Part shown: positions 1 to 9,015 of the stretch, in pieces
How the letters are laid out: each line of letters opens with the position of its first letter
How positions within the stretch are numbered: position 1 is the stretch's first letter
Source of the DNA: Providencia hangzhouensis
GTDB taxonomy: Bacteria; Pseudomonadota; Gammaproteobacteria; Enterobacterales; Enterobacteriaceae
Reading direction: 5' to 3'
Length of the DNA: 64,000 bases
NCBI RefSeq assembly: GCF_029193595.2
Contig: NZ_CP135052.1
Coordinates: 1,364,001-1,428,000 of the forward strand
Notes under the pieces: generated by a model
Databases searched by the model: none
What the model was told of the DNA's origin: nothing
Seen by the model: the letters and a program-made list of their open reading frames with translations, nothing else
Made by a program: the position numbers and the translations under genes

Positions 1-1
1 C

Positions 2-889
2 CCAGATCTCGACCCGATGCTTAACCATTTGCACCGTGTGACTTCACGTAGCACACAATGGAATGAACTTTGTGTTATGGCATTTGACCACCGCATTCAA
101 TTTGTTGATATGGCACGCCTCGCAGGGGTTGATATCTCTTGCATTCCAACCCTGAAAAAATTGATTTACCGCGCTAGTAGTGAAGTGGCCGAAGAGGCAA
201 ATCTGCAGGGGAAAGCAGGGTTACTCTGTGATAGTACATTTGGCCAAGACGTATTGAATGATGTAACCGGCCGTGGTTGGTGGATAGGCCGCCCAATTGA
301 GCTACCTGCGTCAAGACCATTATGCTTAGAGCATGGGAATATTGGCTCTCAGCTGATTAGCTGGCCAAAAGAGCATATTGTCAAATGTTTGGTATTTTTT
401 CACCCAGAAGACAACCATCCACTGCGCTTAGAGCAAGAAAAAACGGTTCAAGAAGTGTATAGCGCTTGCTGCCAATCAGGGCATGAATTGTTGCTCGAGG
501 TGATATTGCCCGCAGATATGGAACGCAACGATGAGCTGTATTTACGCGCAATCAAACGCTTCTATAACTTAAGTATAAAACCAGATTGGTGGAAATTGCC
601 ACCACTACAAGCGGAAAACTGGGATGCAGTTGATCAATTAATTCAAGAACGTGACCCTTATTGCCGCGGTGTCGTGCTCTTAGGACTTGACGCACCACAA
701 GCTGAGCTACAAGCAGGCTTCAACGCAGCCGCTGGGAAATCAATCGTCAAAGGATTTGCTGTTGGCCGCACTTTATTTGGTAAGCCTTCGTTGGAGTGGA
801 TGAAAGGTGAAATCAATGACGATGAGCTGGTGCAGAAAATCAAAACCAATTACTTAAACCTGATAGCCCTATGGCGTCAGCGTAAATAA
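2..889 (+). CDS. iolC: IolC C-terminal part with DUF2090 domain, 5' end outside window
   Basis: The reading frame is open to the left edge of the window, so this is the 3' part of a longer gene. The visible 295 or so residues match the DUF2090 aldolase-like domain that in many Gammaproteobacteria is fused behind the 5-dehydro-2-deoxygluconokinase (IolC) of myo-inositol catabolism. An in-frame ATG at 17 is not a convincing start, because coding sequence continues upstream of it. iolE follows after 30 bases and iolB is next, which supports the pathway assignment. The kinase half is not visible, so the fusion itself is inferred from the family. In the pathway the kinase phosphorylates 2-deoxy-5-keto-gluconate, and the fused domain is thought to supply the following aldolase step. 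Confidence 0.85.
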   Translation, partial: PDLDPMLNHLHRVTSRSTQWNELCVMAFDHRIQFVDMARLAGVDISCIPTLKKLIYRASSEVAEEANLQGKAGLLCDSTFGQDVLNDVTGRGWWIGRPIELPASRPLCLEHGNIGSQLISWPKEHIVKCLVFFHPEDNHPLRLEQEKTVQEVYSACCQSGHELLLEVILPADMERNDELYLRAIKRFYNLSIKPDWWKLPPLQAENWDAVDQLIQERDPYCRGVVLLGLDAPQAELQAGFNAAAGKSIVKGFAVGRTLFGKPSLEWMKGEINDDELVQKIKTNYLNLIALWRQRK

Positions 890-919
890 TATTACTTTTA
901 CCTACACAGGAGCTTCATC

Positions 920-1813
920 ATGGCAATCCAACTTGGTATCAACCCGTTGACATGGACGAATGATGATTTACCCACTTTAGGGGCAGAAACGTCTCTAGAA
1001 ACATGTTTAACTGAAGGTCGTCAAGCGGGTTTCGCTGGTTTTGAGCTAGGTAATAAATTTCCACGTAAAGCGGAAATCTTAGGGCCGATCTTAAAGCAGC
1101 ATGATTTACAACTGGTTTCAGGCTGGTATTCGGGAGAATTATTATCTCGCAGTGTGGAAGAAGAAATTGAAGCGGTACAAGAGCACTTAGCATTGCTACG
1201 TGATTTAGGCGCTAAAGTGATGGTTTTCGCGGAAGTGACTCACTGTATTCATGGCGACCAAAACAAACCTGTTCATATGCGTCCATTGTTCCCAGCCGAT
1301 AAATGGGAAGAATACGGTAAGAAACTGACCGAATTCGCGAAATATACCTTATCTCAAGGCGTGAAAATCGCCTATCACCACCATATGGGAACCGTGATTG
1401 AGTCAGCAGAAGATGTTGATAACCTAATGAAGCACACGGGCGATGAGGTCGGTTTATTACTGGATACAGGGCATTTAACCTTTGCTGGTGCAGACCCTGT
1501 TGAAGTGGCAAAACGCTGGGCAAAACGTATCAATCATGTGCATTGCAAAGATGTCCGTGCAGATGTTCTAAAAGATGTTAAAAACCGTAAAACCAGTTTC
1601 TTAGATGCAGTATTAGCAGGGGTGTTCACGGTACCCGGTGATGGCTGCGTTAACTATCCAGAAGTGTTTAAAGTATTGAAAAATAGCCAATATGAAAATG
1701 GCTGGTTAGTGGTCGAAGCAGAGCAAGACCCTGCGATTGCACATCCATTGACTTATGCCACATTGGGTTACAACAATTTGTCTAAATTTGCTAAGGATGC
1801 GGGCTTAATCTAA
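920..1813 (+). CDS. iolE: Myo-inosose-2 dehydratase IolE
   Basis: The 297-residue protein has the usual IolE length and the sugar isomerase / AP-endonuclease-2 TIM-barrel fold signatures. It starts with the typical IolE stretch GINPLTWTNDDLP. Metal- and substrate-binding segments include YHHHMGT near residue 154 and LDTGHLTFAG near 182. The enzyme dehydrates 2-keto-myo-inositol (scyllo-inosose) in the cytoplasm to the diketo compound used by IolD. An AGGAGC ribosome binding site lies about 7 bases before the ATG. It sits between iolC and iolB in one direction, as expected for an iol operon. Confidence 0.95.
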   Translation: MAIQLGINPLTWTNDDLPTLGAETSLETCLTEGRQAGFAGFELGNKFPRKAEILGPILKQHDLQLVSGWYSGELLSRSVEEEIEAVQEHLALLRDLGAKVMVFAEVTHCIHGDQNKPVHMRPLFPADKWEEYGKKLTEFAKYTLSQGVKIAYHHHMGTVIESAEDVDNLMKHTGDEVGLLLDTGHLTFAGADPVEVAKRWAKRINHVHCKDVRADVLKDVKNRKTSFLDAVLAGVFTVPGDGCVNYPEVFKVLKNSQYENGWLVVEAEQDPAIAHPLTYATLGYNNLSKFAKDAGLI

Positions 1814-1816
1814 ATC

Positions 1817-1897
1817 GTCGTCGTCATATTTCAGTCTGTGGCGTTGTTAGCTTTGTTTGCTGACTCTAGCCACAAACTGAACTGTTTAATTGATGAA
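1817..1897. repeat. Palindromic intergenic element, short copy (copy C)
   Basis: A short imperfect palindrome lies in the iolE-iolB gap. The left arm TTCAGTCTGTGGC (about 1830-1842) pairs with the right arm GCCACAAACTGAA (about 1869-1881), with one mismatch. The flanks CGTCATA on the left and the tail after the right arm resemble the two longer copies at 23717-23844 and 31270-31395. The central segment carrying the CATACTTATGTATG-type palindrome is missing, so this looks like an internally deleted member. The relation is seen directly in the sequence; any function is unknown. Confidence 0.6.
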
Positions 1898-1956
1898 ACG
1901 GTTAGTAACTGAAAAGAATTACATATCTAGAACCTAAAAAGTGTCAGAGGAAAGTT

Positions 1957-2787
1957 ATGTCAAAATTATTGTCGAAATACCATGCTCCAGATGCACATAA
2001 GCGAACTCAGCATATCACTCCGAAAATCGCTAACTGGGGATATGTTCACTTTGATGTTTATGAATTAAAACAAGGCGAGTCTATCTCCTTGCCTGCCTCT
2101 GAAAATGAAATGTGCTTAGTGCTGGTGGCGGGTAAAGCGACAATTAAAACACCGAATCAAGCGTTTGAAAATATTGGTGACCGTATGGATCCTTTCGAGC
2201 GTAAAAAGCCGTATGCGGTGTATGTTACAGCGCAAGAGTTTGCTGAGGTCATGGCGGATACCGACCTTGAATTGGCAGTTTGCAGGGCAAAAGGAAAAGG
2301 AACTTACCCAACTCGTTTAATTGGCCCTGATGATATTGGTGCGGAACAACGTGGCCATGGTTATAACAAACGCTATGTGCATAATATTTTGCCGGATGAT
2401 AAAGCCGCTGATAGCTTATTAGTCGTGGAGGTCTTTACAGATGAAGGCTGCACTAGCTCTTATCCAAGCCATAAACATGATACCGATAATGAACCCAATG
2501 AAACTTATCTAGAAGAAACCTATTATCATCGTTTAAATCCTTCCCAAGGTTTCTGTATGCAGCGCGTTTACACGGATGATCGCGAGTTAGATGAATGTAT
2601 GGCGGTGTATAACAAAGATGTTGTTATGGTACCAAAAGGGTATCACCCAATGGCGACAGTGGCTGGTTATGATAACTATTACCTTAATGTGATGGCAGGG
2701 CCAACCCGTAAGTGGTTATTTACATGGGAAAAAGACCATAACTGGGTGAATAGTGAAATCTATGCAGCGAAACATAGTGAAAAGTAA
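1957..2787 (+). CDS. iolB: 5-deoxy-glucuronate isomerase IolB
   Basis: The 276-residue protein matches the IolB cupin family over its full length. The C-terminal cupin carries metal ligands in the segment YPSHKHDTDN (about residue 169), a nearby Glu in NETYLEETYYHR, and a later His in VPKGYHPM. IolB isomerises 5-deoxy-glucuronate to 2-deoxy-5-keto-gluconate, the substrate of the IolC kinase. It is preceded by a GAGGAAAG ribosome binding site and is the last gene of the visible iol run, because a strong terminator follows at 2831. The 143-base gap to iolE is larger than usual within an operon and holds a palindromic repeat. Confidence 0.95.
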   Translation: MSKLLSKYHAPDAHKRTQHITPKIANWGYVHFDVYELKQGESISLPASENEMCLVLVAGKATIKTPNQAFENIGDRMDPFERKKPYAVYVTAQEFAEVMADTDLELAVCRAKGKGTYPTRLIGPDDIGAEQRGHGYNKRYVHNILPDDKAADSLLVVEVFTDEGCTSSYPSHKHDTDNEPNETYLEETYYHRLNPSQGFCMQRVYTDDRELDECMAVYNKDVVMVPKGYHPMATVAGYDNYYLNVMAGPTRKWLFTWEKDHNWVNSEIYAAKHSEK

Positions 2788-2830
2788 GTTAAAGTAGAAA
2801 TATGTGAATTAAGTTCTGTTATCTATCTTT

Positions 2831-2856
2831 GCCGGTAAATATTTACCGGCTTTTTT
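2831..2856 (+). terminator. Rho-independent terminator of the iol operon
   Basis: A perfect 20-base palindrome, GCCGGTAAAT followed by ATTTACCGGC at 2831-2850, runs straight into six T residues. This is a classic intrinsic terminator 44 bases after the iolB stop codon. The gene to the right is convergent, and little T-richness is seen for the opposite strand. Confidence 0.9.
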
Positions 2857-2865
2857 CGGTTAAAC

Positions 2866-3507
2866 TTAATATGCTGCAGTAAATTGTTGGCGAATGAACT
2901 GCCTATTATTTACCTCATCAAGTACAGCTACCGCAAAATCTTCAACTGATATTTTCGCAGGAACGTTGCCATTCATCAGCAATTGTTCGCCTCCAAGACG
3001 GAAGGTTTCTGTTCTTTCTCCTTCCTCGAGTATTGCGGCTGGGGAAATGTAGGTCCAATCCAATGAATCAATGGATTGTAATTGGTTCTTAAATTCCCTC
3101 ATTGCTTGAGCGCCTGGTTTTATTTCGGCAGGAAAATCGGGGGAATCAATTAAATCAATACCTGAAGCAATTTTTAGGCTTCCTGCACCACCGACCACAA
3201 TAAATCGTTTTACCATCGATTTTTGTACTGCTTGTAAAATGGCCTGGTTTCCTGCCACGGTATCTTGATACAAATTCGGATTTTGCCAGCCACCATTAAA
3301 CGCGCTGATGATGACATCCTGTCCTTTAAGCCGAGAGGTTAACCATGGGATATCTGTAATATCACCAGCGGCGGTGATTAAAAGAGCGTGCTGAAATAAT
3401 TGATTACTATGACGAGAAATAGCCGTCACTTGGTGGTGCCGAAGCAACGCTTCAGCGACTAATGCTCTGCCGACAAAACCCGTTGCGCCAATAATCGATA
3501 TTTTCAT
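2866..3507 (-). CDS. NAD(P)-binding Rossmann protein (NmrA/YwnB-like)
   Basis: This is a short atypical SDR-type protein of 213 residues. The N-terminus MKISIIGATGFVG carries the GxxGxxG dinucleotide-binding motif, and a later strand reads RFIVVGGAGSLKIA. Members of this family are annotated as NAD(P)H-binding or flavin-reductase-like epimerases, and most have no proven substrate. The start at 3507 is preferred over an in-frame ATG at 3537 because AGAGGAAC sits at good spacing upstream and the Rossmann fold begins at once. It is convergent with iolB and stands alone. No specific function can be assigned. Confidence 0.8.
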   Translation of the reverse strand: MKISIIGATGFVGRALVAEALLRHHQVTAISRHSNQLFQHALLITAAGDITDIPWLTSRLKGQDVIISAFNGGWQNPNLYQDTVAGNQAILQAVQKSMVKRFIVVGGAGSLKIASGIDLIDSPDFPAEIKPGAQAMREFKNQLQSIDSLDWTYISPAAILEEGERTETFRLGGEQLLMNGNVPAKISVEDFAVAVLDEVNNRQFIRQQFTAAY

Positions 3508-3646
3508 CTTCAGTTCCTCTTTGCTTGAGTGCCTCACTCAAGAATAATGATACTGATAGGGCTAGGCTTTAGGACTAAGACTTGTTTTCCCAATGTGTTC
3601 TTTTTGAGTATAGAACAAACGTTCTTATTGGGGAATATGCTTAATT

Positions 3647-4615
3647 TTATTTCGTTTCTCTAAATAACTTTAAAATAATACTCGTCATAATGGCGATGGT
3701 TCCTCCTAAGGCGGTTTCAAGAACGCGGTCAAACAATAATTCATAGGTTGGGTGACGCCAATATATAACGAGCTCAAGAATGGACAAAATTAAGCTTGTC
3801 ACGACAAACGTCATAAACGTATATCCGTAATGAAAGCTCATCGGCATTAAAAAGGCGAACACCACGACTGCAATTAAACCGATATACGGCATAAAGGGTA
3901 AATTGAATAAAAAATACAATAATAAGACAGAAATAAGACTGCCTAAGACCCTCTGCAAAGTAATTTTAACGATACTTTGTGATTTTGGATGCAATACAAA
4001 AACGAAGGTCAGTAATGTCCAATAAAAGTGCCCTAGATCTATACTGCGAGGAATAGCGAGCGCGAGTAATAGCCCCAAAGCATAAATCATTGAGCGTGGG
4101 ATAATATTTTTTCTCAACGTAAACAAATTTTGTTCAACTAAAGCGCTCGTTATTACACTATGGCGTGTCATTTTATGGCTAAGGACATAATACGTAATTA
4201 ACGTTACTCCACTACCAATAATAAACCCTAACGCTAAGCTTTTGGATATATCAGGTAAAATGGTACCAATTGTCGACATGATAATCATAAATTTCATGGT
4301 TAAATCCATAGCAGGATCTGTGCCATACAATTGGTAGTAAATGAACGAAAAAATGGCGAGATAAATATAATATGCGGTACCAAGGCGTAACGTATCACCG
4401 ATAAAAATAGCGACTAAAATCATCAATAAACAACAAGCGGTATAGGCATAATTCTTATATTCTTTTGCTGCATTGAATAAATTAAAGGAATACAGCGTTG
4501 AGAATGTTGCCCACATCGCAGCTTGTGCATCTAAGATCACAAAAGCGGTTGCGGCGCTAAAAAACATACAACTGGTAAAAATAATTCCATCGTGGATAGC
4601 AGGAAACGTTCTCAT
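3647..4615 (-). CDS. FUSC-family inner membrane protein
   Basis: The 322-residue product is very hydrophobic, with about ten predicted membrane segments in two blocks (about residues 10-150 and 170-315) separated by a short polar stretch with HKMTRH. The pattern resembles the fusaric acid resistance / aromatic acid exporter (FUSC, YccS/YhfK-like) superfamily, but without the large cytoplasmic domain of the longer members. It probably sits in the inner membrane, possibly as an efflux subunit. It is transcribed away from the neighbouring mdcG, with a 210-base divergent gap. No partner membrane-fusion protein is adjacent, so the substrate remains unknown. Confidence 0.65.
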   Translation of the reverse strand: MRTFPAIHDGIIFTSCMFFSAATAFVILDAQAAMWATFSTLYSFNLFNAAKEYKNYAYTACCLLMILVAIFIGDTLRLGTAYYIYLAIFSFIYYQLYGTDPAMDLTMKFMIIMSTIGTILPDISKSLALGFIIGSGVTLITYYVLSHKMTRHSVITSALVEQNLFTLRKNIIPRSMIYALGLLLALAIPRSIDLGHFYWTLLTFVFVLHPKSQSIVKITLQRVLGSLISVLLLYFLFNLPFMPYIGLIAVVVFAFLMPMSFHYGYTFMTFVVTSLILSILELVIYWRHPTYELLFDRVLETALGGTIAIMTSIILKLFRETK

Positions 4616-4825
4616 AATCCGATGCTCACAAATAGAGGCTTAACCTATTAATTAATAACGTAATTAAATAATATACGGTATAAAATTTCAAGGTGAGAAC
4701 TCAGTATTTATGACAAGTTACCATTAAATGGCATGTGTTGAATTGTTGGTTGCGATATTCTGTTTTTATGTGACAAAAAAGGCATAATAGGGGAGAGCAG
4801 TTGTAGCAATCATAAAGGTAATAAA

Positions 4826-5446
4826 ATGCAAATAATCAATCCTCATGATTTTGTTTGGGTCGGCAGCAATAATGATGTCGCGATAGAATCGCTTCCTGAA
4901 TGGGTCGGCTCACAGTGGAACAGTAAGTTACCGTTGACGGTATACCGAAATAAAGCGGATGAGAATAAACTGACTGTTGCAATTAGAGGAATTAAGCCAC
5001 ACCAACGCGTCACAACACAAATTGAAAAATCTGCAATTACGCACATTATGAATGTGGAATCCTTGGTGGCGAATTCGGTGGAACTACAACGTTCAATGTT
5101 TATCGCTTTACCACCAGTGCAGGTTTTATGGATCATTTCACAGACTAAATGGCCTTGGCAATGGGGAGTAACAGGGAGTTGTGCTTACACTTTAGCGACA
5201 GATATCCAAAGTATGTTGTCAGACTGCGACCTTGATGTGGTCATTCGCTGTCCACATCGTCAAGAAAAAGAAGATTTTGCTGAGTTTGCAATTAAGGCGA
5301 ATACTCCTTATTGCCCAATTGATATTCATATCGAAACCCCTAAAGGTGGGTTTTCATTAGCTGAGTGGTTTAAAAATGAACAGGTTACATTACACACACC
5401 ACTTGGCGATATTATGACCGCAGACCCGTGGAATGAAAAATTATAG
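4826..5446 (+). CDS. mdcG: Malonate decarboxylase holo-ACP synthase (MdcG-type), orphan
   Basis: The 206-residue protein has the length and layout of MdcG, the phosphoribosyl-dephospho-CoA transferase that loads the prosthetic group on the acyl-carrier subunit of malonate decarboxylase. The nucleotidyltransferase-like core is visible as WGVTGSCAYTLATD (about residues 112-125) followed by the acidic motif DCDLDVVIRCP (about 133-143). N-terminal features HDFVW and the basic HQRV segment also fit. No mdcA-E or carrier-protein gene is present in the window, so it is an orphan here. A related transferase for citrate lyase (CitX) is less likely from the motifs. Confidence 0.75.
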   Translation: MQIINPHDFVWVGSNNDVAIESLPEWVGSQWNSKLPLTVYRNKADENKLTVAIRGIKPHQRVTTQIEKSAITHIMNVESLVANSVELQRSMFIALPPVQVLWIISQTKWPWQWGVTGSCAYTLATDIQSMLSDCDLDVVIRCPHRQEKEDFAEFAIKANTPYCPIDIHIETPKGGFSLAEWFKNEQVTLHTPLGDIMTADPWNEKL

Positions 5447-5556
5447 CCCGCTGTTTGTCTGTTAAACAACCTAATGTAGCTTGAATGACCGACAAATTGG
5501 TTAAATATTAATTTTGATGTTCGAGCAGGTGATTTTTTACTAATCAAATAAAGCTG

Positions 5557-5575
5557 GAGGCATATAATGCCTCCC
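5557..5575 (-). terminator. Hairpin downstream of the glutathione transferase gene
   Basis: GGAGGCAT and ATGCCTCC form a perfect 8-bp stem with a 3-base loop, 13 bases beyond the gst stop codon. On the minus strand it is followed by AGCTTTATTT, which makes it a plausible but weak terminator for the gst transcript. It could also end the convergent mdcG transcript. Confidence 0.5.
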
Positions 5576-5588
5576 GATTAGCCTATTT

Positions 5589-6218
5589 TTAGTGTTCAAT
5601 ATAGGGTTCTTGTAAACCTGCTTCATGCCATTCTTTCATTGCGGGTAAAACTAAAATTCGGTCAACCCATTGTTTGGCAGCTGGGTTTACAGGTAAGTGA
5701 TAACTGCGAATTCGAAAGGCAACTGGTGCAAAAAAAGCATCTACAGCCGTAAATTCACTACCTGCAAGCCAAGGACCACCAAATTGGTTTAACCCATCCT
5801 GCCATAATTTCTGCAATCGATTTAAGTCGGTTTGTAATTCAATTGAAATATTGTTAAGTGGCGAATTATGAGTACCGTCCATTGGACATTGCTGGCGTAA
5901 TGCACTAAAACCCGAGTGCATTTCTGCGCTTGCACTACGAGCCCATGCTCTGGCTTTTCGCTCTTTTGGCCAGACTTGAGGGTAGTCTTCTGCAACATAT
6001 TCACAGATGGCTAAAGAATCCCATATTGTTTGGTTTTCATCGATTAAACAAGGGACTAAGCCTGTAGGTGAAAAACGACTGAATTTTTCATGGCTGCTTT
6101 TGCCGTTTTCAAATAAACACAAATTTTCTTCAAACGGGATCTGTAATACCTTTAGTAAAACCCAGGGACGTAGTGACCATGAAGAGTAGTTTTTATTTGC
6201 TATCCAAAGTTTATACAT
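5589..6218 (-). CDS. Glutathione S-transferase family protein
   Basis: The 209-residue protein has a GST N-terminal thioredoxin fold with the active-site segment NYSSWSLRPW (residues 10-19), where Ser is the likely glutathione-activating residue. The expected cis-Pro segment GLVPCL and the Asp/Ser pair in WDSLAICEYVAE follow. The C-terminal helical domain runs from about residue 85. Proteins of this type are soluble cytoplasmic transferases of the zeta/theta-like bacterial group, with substrates mostly unknown. It is a single gene on the minus strand, convergent with mdcG. General class is certain, but the physiological substrate cannot be told. Confidence 0.85.
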   Translation of the reverse strand: MYKLWIANKNYSSWSLRPWVLLKVLQIPFEENLCLFENGKSSHEKFSRFSPTGLVPCLIDENQTIWDSLAICEYVAEDYPQVWPKERKARAWARSASAEMHSGFSALRQQCPMDGTHNSPLNNISIELQTDLNRLQKLWQDGLNQFGGPWLAGSEFTAVDAFFAPVAFRIRSYHLPVNPAAKQWVDRILVLPAMKEWHEAGLQEPYIEH

Positions 6219-6599
6219 AGTATTTAACCTATCAATCAGTTTGCAATGTTAAAAGAAAGAATACCAATGTATGGGGAAAAAGGCAGACCTACAAATGTTA
6301 TTTTATGAATAACAGCTTATATCTATTAGGAATAAGCTAGATTTAATTGAAATTAATAAATAAATGAACTAAGTATTTAGTTACGACCATTTACAAAACT
6401 GGAAAAATCTTTATTCAACTTTTATAATTAAAACTAGACAAAATCAAATAGTAATCTATTTTTCATTATGTTGATCGTATTTGAATGTCTTCAACAAAAT
6501 ATTTGTTTAACTTTGGGATAGGAATAAAATTAATTTCACCTTATGATTATTACGGCTTAGTTAATAAAATATTACCTTCTTCTCTAAATGGTTTTTATC
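6219..6599. other. AT-rich gap between gst and yceJ
   Basis: About 380 bases between two divergent genes. It is strongly AT-rich and must contain the promoters for both. No open reading frame with a ribosome binding site, no strong hairpin and no recognised operator was found. Confidence 0.5.
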
Positions 6600-7157
6600 A
6601 TGCAATGGAAAAATAATGCAAGCCGCTATGGGCATATCTCTTTGCTCATACATTGGCTAGTCGCAATTGTCGTATATGGAATGTTCGCTTTAGGTTTATG
6701 GATGGTGACACTAGGCTATTATGATAGTTGGTATCATCAAGCTCCTGAGATACATAAAAGTATAGGAATATTATTATTTATTGTTATGGCATTTCGTGTG
6801 ATTTGGCGATTTATTTCACCGCCACCGAAGCCATTAGCAAGCTACAGTAAATTAACGAAAGCTAGCTCTATTATTGTTCAAATTCTGATTTATATTATTT
6901 TGTTCAGTATTTTGATCAGTGGTTATTTAATCTCAACCGCTGATGGACAGCCTATCAGTGTATTTGATTGGTTTGAGGTTCCTGCACTATTTACGGGTGC
7001 TGCAACACAAGCAGATACAGCAGGTGAAGTTCATTTATATTTAGCTTGGGCAGTGGTTCTATTATCAGTGTTGCATGCTTTTGCAGCTTTTAAACATCAC
7101 TTTTTTGATCGTGATATTACATTAAAAAGAATGTTGGGTTTTAACCCCGATAAGTAA
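6600..7157 (+). CDS. yceJ: Cytochrome b561 YceJ
   Basis: The protein aligns with E. coli YceJ from its first residues (SRYG, then the WLVAI and [18 protein letters not shown] segments). It has four membrane helices and histidines in the positions used for heme b by cytochrome b561 proteins, such as those in LIHW, EIHKSIG and EVHLY. It is an inner membrane electron carrier. An in-frame ATG at 6588 would add four residues (MVFI). The start at 6600 is chosen by family alignment, since neither has a clear ribosome binding site. yceI follows with a few bases between, as in E. coli. Confidence 0.85.
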   Translation: MQWKNNASRYGHISLLIHWLVAIVVYGMFALGLWMVTLGYYDSWYHQAPEIHKSIGILLFIVMAFRVIWRFISPPPKPLASYSKLTKASSIIVQILIYIILFSILISGYLISTADGQPISVFDWFEVPALFTGAATQADTAGEVHLYLAWAVVLLSVLHAFAAFKHHFFDRDITLKRMLGFNPDK

Positions 7158-7170
7158 CGTGGAGATAATT

Positions 7171-7749
7171 ATGTTGAAGAAAACGGTTCTTGGTCTGGCT
7201 ACTGGCGCACTTTTTTTAACGGCAGGTTCAGCATTAGCAGAAACTTACCAATTTGATAAGCAAGGCCAACACGCGTTTATTGAATTTCGTATTCAGCATT
7301 TAGGTTATAGCTGGGTATATGGTAGTTTTAAAGACTTTGATGGGTCTTTCACTTATGATGCAAAAGACCCATCAAAAGATAAAGTCGAAGTAACTATTAA
7401 GACAGGCAGCATTGACACTAACCACGCAGAGCGTGATAAACATTTACGCAGTGGTGATTTCTTAAATGCAGCAAAATTCCCTGAAGCAAAATTCGTTTCA
7501 ACAGAAGTGAAGAAAGACGGTGAAACATACAAAATCACAGGTGATTTCACTTTAAATGGTGTTACTAAGCCGATTACATTAGATGCTAAATTAATGGGCG
7601 AAGGTAAAGATCCTTGGGGTGGATACCGTGCAGGTTTTGAAGCTGAAGGTAATATTAAGCTGAAAGAATTTAACATCAAATCTGATTTGGGTCCTAAATC
7701 TCAAGAAGCACAACTGTTGATTTCAGTTGAAGGTGTTCAAGTTAAATAA
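7171..7749 (+). CDS. yceI: Periplasmic YceI-family protein
   Basis: The 192-residue product has a clear signal peptide (MLKK, then a hydrophobic core, cleavage after SALA near residue 23). The lipocalin-like YceI domain follows, with the usual segments [21 protein letters not shown] and [15 protein letters not shown]. YceI proteins bind polyisoprenoids in the periplasm and are base- or stress-induced in E. coli. The start is set at 7171 because GGAG lies 6 bases upstream; a GTG at 7159 would put that site inside the gene. It is cotranscribed with yceJ and ends in a terminator. Confidence 0.92.
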   Translation: MLKKTVLGLATGALFLTAGSALAETYQFDKQGQHAFIEFRIQHLGYSWVYGSFKDFDGSFTYDAKDPSKDKVEVTIKTGSIDTNHAERDKHLRSGDFLNAAKFPEAKFVSTEVKKDGETYKITGDFTLNGVTKPITLDAKLMGEGKDPWGGYRAGFEAEGNIKLKEFNIKSDLGPKSQEAQLLISVEGVQVK

Positions 7750-7765
7750 GATTTTTATCATAATA

Positions 7766-7799
7766 AACCTTCAAGCTTTCAAGTCTTGAAGGTTTTTTT
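7766..7799 (+). terminator. Rho-independent terminator after yceI
   Basis: AACCTTCAAG (7766-7775) pairs with CTTGAAGGTT (7785-7794) around a 9-base loop, and a run of T follows. The hairpin begins 16 bases after the yceI stop codon and closes the yceJ-yceI operon. Confidence 0.9.
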
Positions 7800-8067
7800 A
7801 TATCCAGCGTTTTCTAAATTGTTTATTTATGGCAAATTCTCCCGTCTTAGCCTCGCATTTTCCCTTATTCCTATAGCTTGACGACTTTGATACAAGCTAA
7901 AATAAACATTATCACTTTTTATAGGTCAATTCGTGGTATTAATAGTCTAGCTCCGTGATGACTATTGTTTTTAGATGCCATGACATTATATGCGATGGGT
8001 TCTACAGTATATAAGTAGCTTGAAAGTGTTTGTGGGAACCGTTTTACCAAGAAAAGGCAGGGTAACT

Positions 8068-8841
8068 TTGAATACAAATAACTCACGTAAAACCGCATTA
8101 ATTGTTAGCATTATTTTTATTGCATTCGCATTCGGTTTTTATTGGTTAAGTAAAGATAATAATGTGTTATCTACAGAAAATAATAGTGCAATTCATTCAG
8201 AGGCACTTGCCCAAGTTGAAAAAGAACTGCCGATTATCGCGACGGTGAAGAAAATAAGCCCTGAAACCTATCAAAGTTTTGAGCATCTAATCACGCAATA
8301 CGACCCAGCTAATGAAGATTTACGTCGTCAACTGTTTGATCAGGTTGTTGGCAATGTCATGAAGCTGGTGCTAGAACGTATGGAATATGCTTCTGATGAT
8401 TCCGTAATTAATTTTACTAGCAGAGTGAATGATTACCTGAAAATCTTATTAGAAGAAGACCCAACAGGAAAAACGTGTTTTTATTCATTGTTTCCGCACT
8501 TAAGAGAAACAGCGGAAATTATTCCACCACAAAAAAGCCAAGCTGTTTTGTTGAAACAAATCCAAGCGACCAATGAGCTCTTAATTTCAAGTGAAGCTGG
8601 TGTAAAACAGGCGTTGATGTCCCCAAAAGAGTATTCTGAGGAATTAACACAGCTTGCTAGTGGGCTTTCTGCAAAGTATGGTGAAGATACCGCAATCCTT
8701 GGAAATTTAGAAGCAGGGAAGAAATCACCTGCATTAGCGTGCCGTATTTCTATTAGTTTCTATAATGAAATATTATCTATGCCTGATAATCAGAAAAAAG
8801 CTGCATTACTACGTTCTTTATTTTCATCAGTAAATAATTAA
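8068..8841 (+). CDS. Hypothetical single-pass membrane protein
   Basis: I do not recognise this gene. The open frame extends upstream to an ATG at 7990, but the TTG at 8068 is preferred because AAGGCAGGG lies upstream and the protein then begins LNTNNSRKT directly before one membrane helix (ALIVSIIFIAFAFGFYWL). About 230 soluble residues follow that are mostly helical, rich in Leu, Glu and Lys, with two cysteines (TGKTCFYSLF and PALACRIS). The layout suggests a protein anchored in the inner membrane with its bulk in the periplasm. It is monocistronic, with a hairpin downstream. The start remains uncertain. Confidence 0.6.
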   Translation: MNTNNSRKTALIVSIIFIAFAFGFYWLSKDNNVLSTENNSAIHSEALAQVEKELPIIATVKKISPETYQSFEHLITQYDPANEDLRRQLFDQVVGNVMKLVLERMEYASDDSVINFTSRVNDYLKILLEEDPTGKTCFYSLFPHLRETAEIIPPQKSQAVLLKQIQATNELLISSEAGVKQALMSPKEYSEELTQLASGLSAKYGEDTAILGNLEAGKKSPALACRISISFYNEILSMPDNQKKAALLRSLFSSVNN

Positions 8842-8852
8842 TTCTTTCCAGC

Positions 8853-8884
8853 AAAATGGCACTGGTTAATATGGGTGCCATTTT
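8853..8884 (+). terminator. Hairpin after the hypothetical membrane protein
   Basis: AAAATGGCAC (8853-8862) pairs with GTGCCATTTT (8875-8884) around a 12-base loop. The T content lies mostly within the stem, so it is a moderate intrinsic terminator. Confidence 0.65.
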
Positions 8885-9015
8885 GTGTCATTATTTATTA
8901 TATTTCATTGTGTTAATCGCACTTTTTTTAATACATTATTCTTTGAGCATAAATAATTCGTATTTATGTAGTATGCTTATTATGTAAATTTATTTTTAAC
9001 TATTTTGGAGATGGC

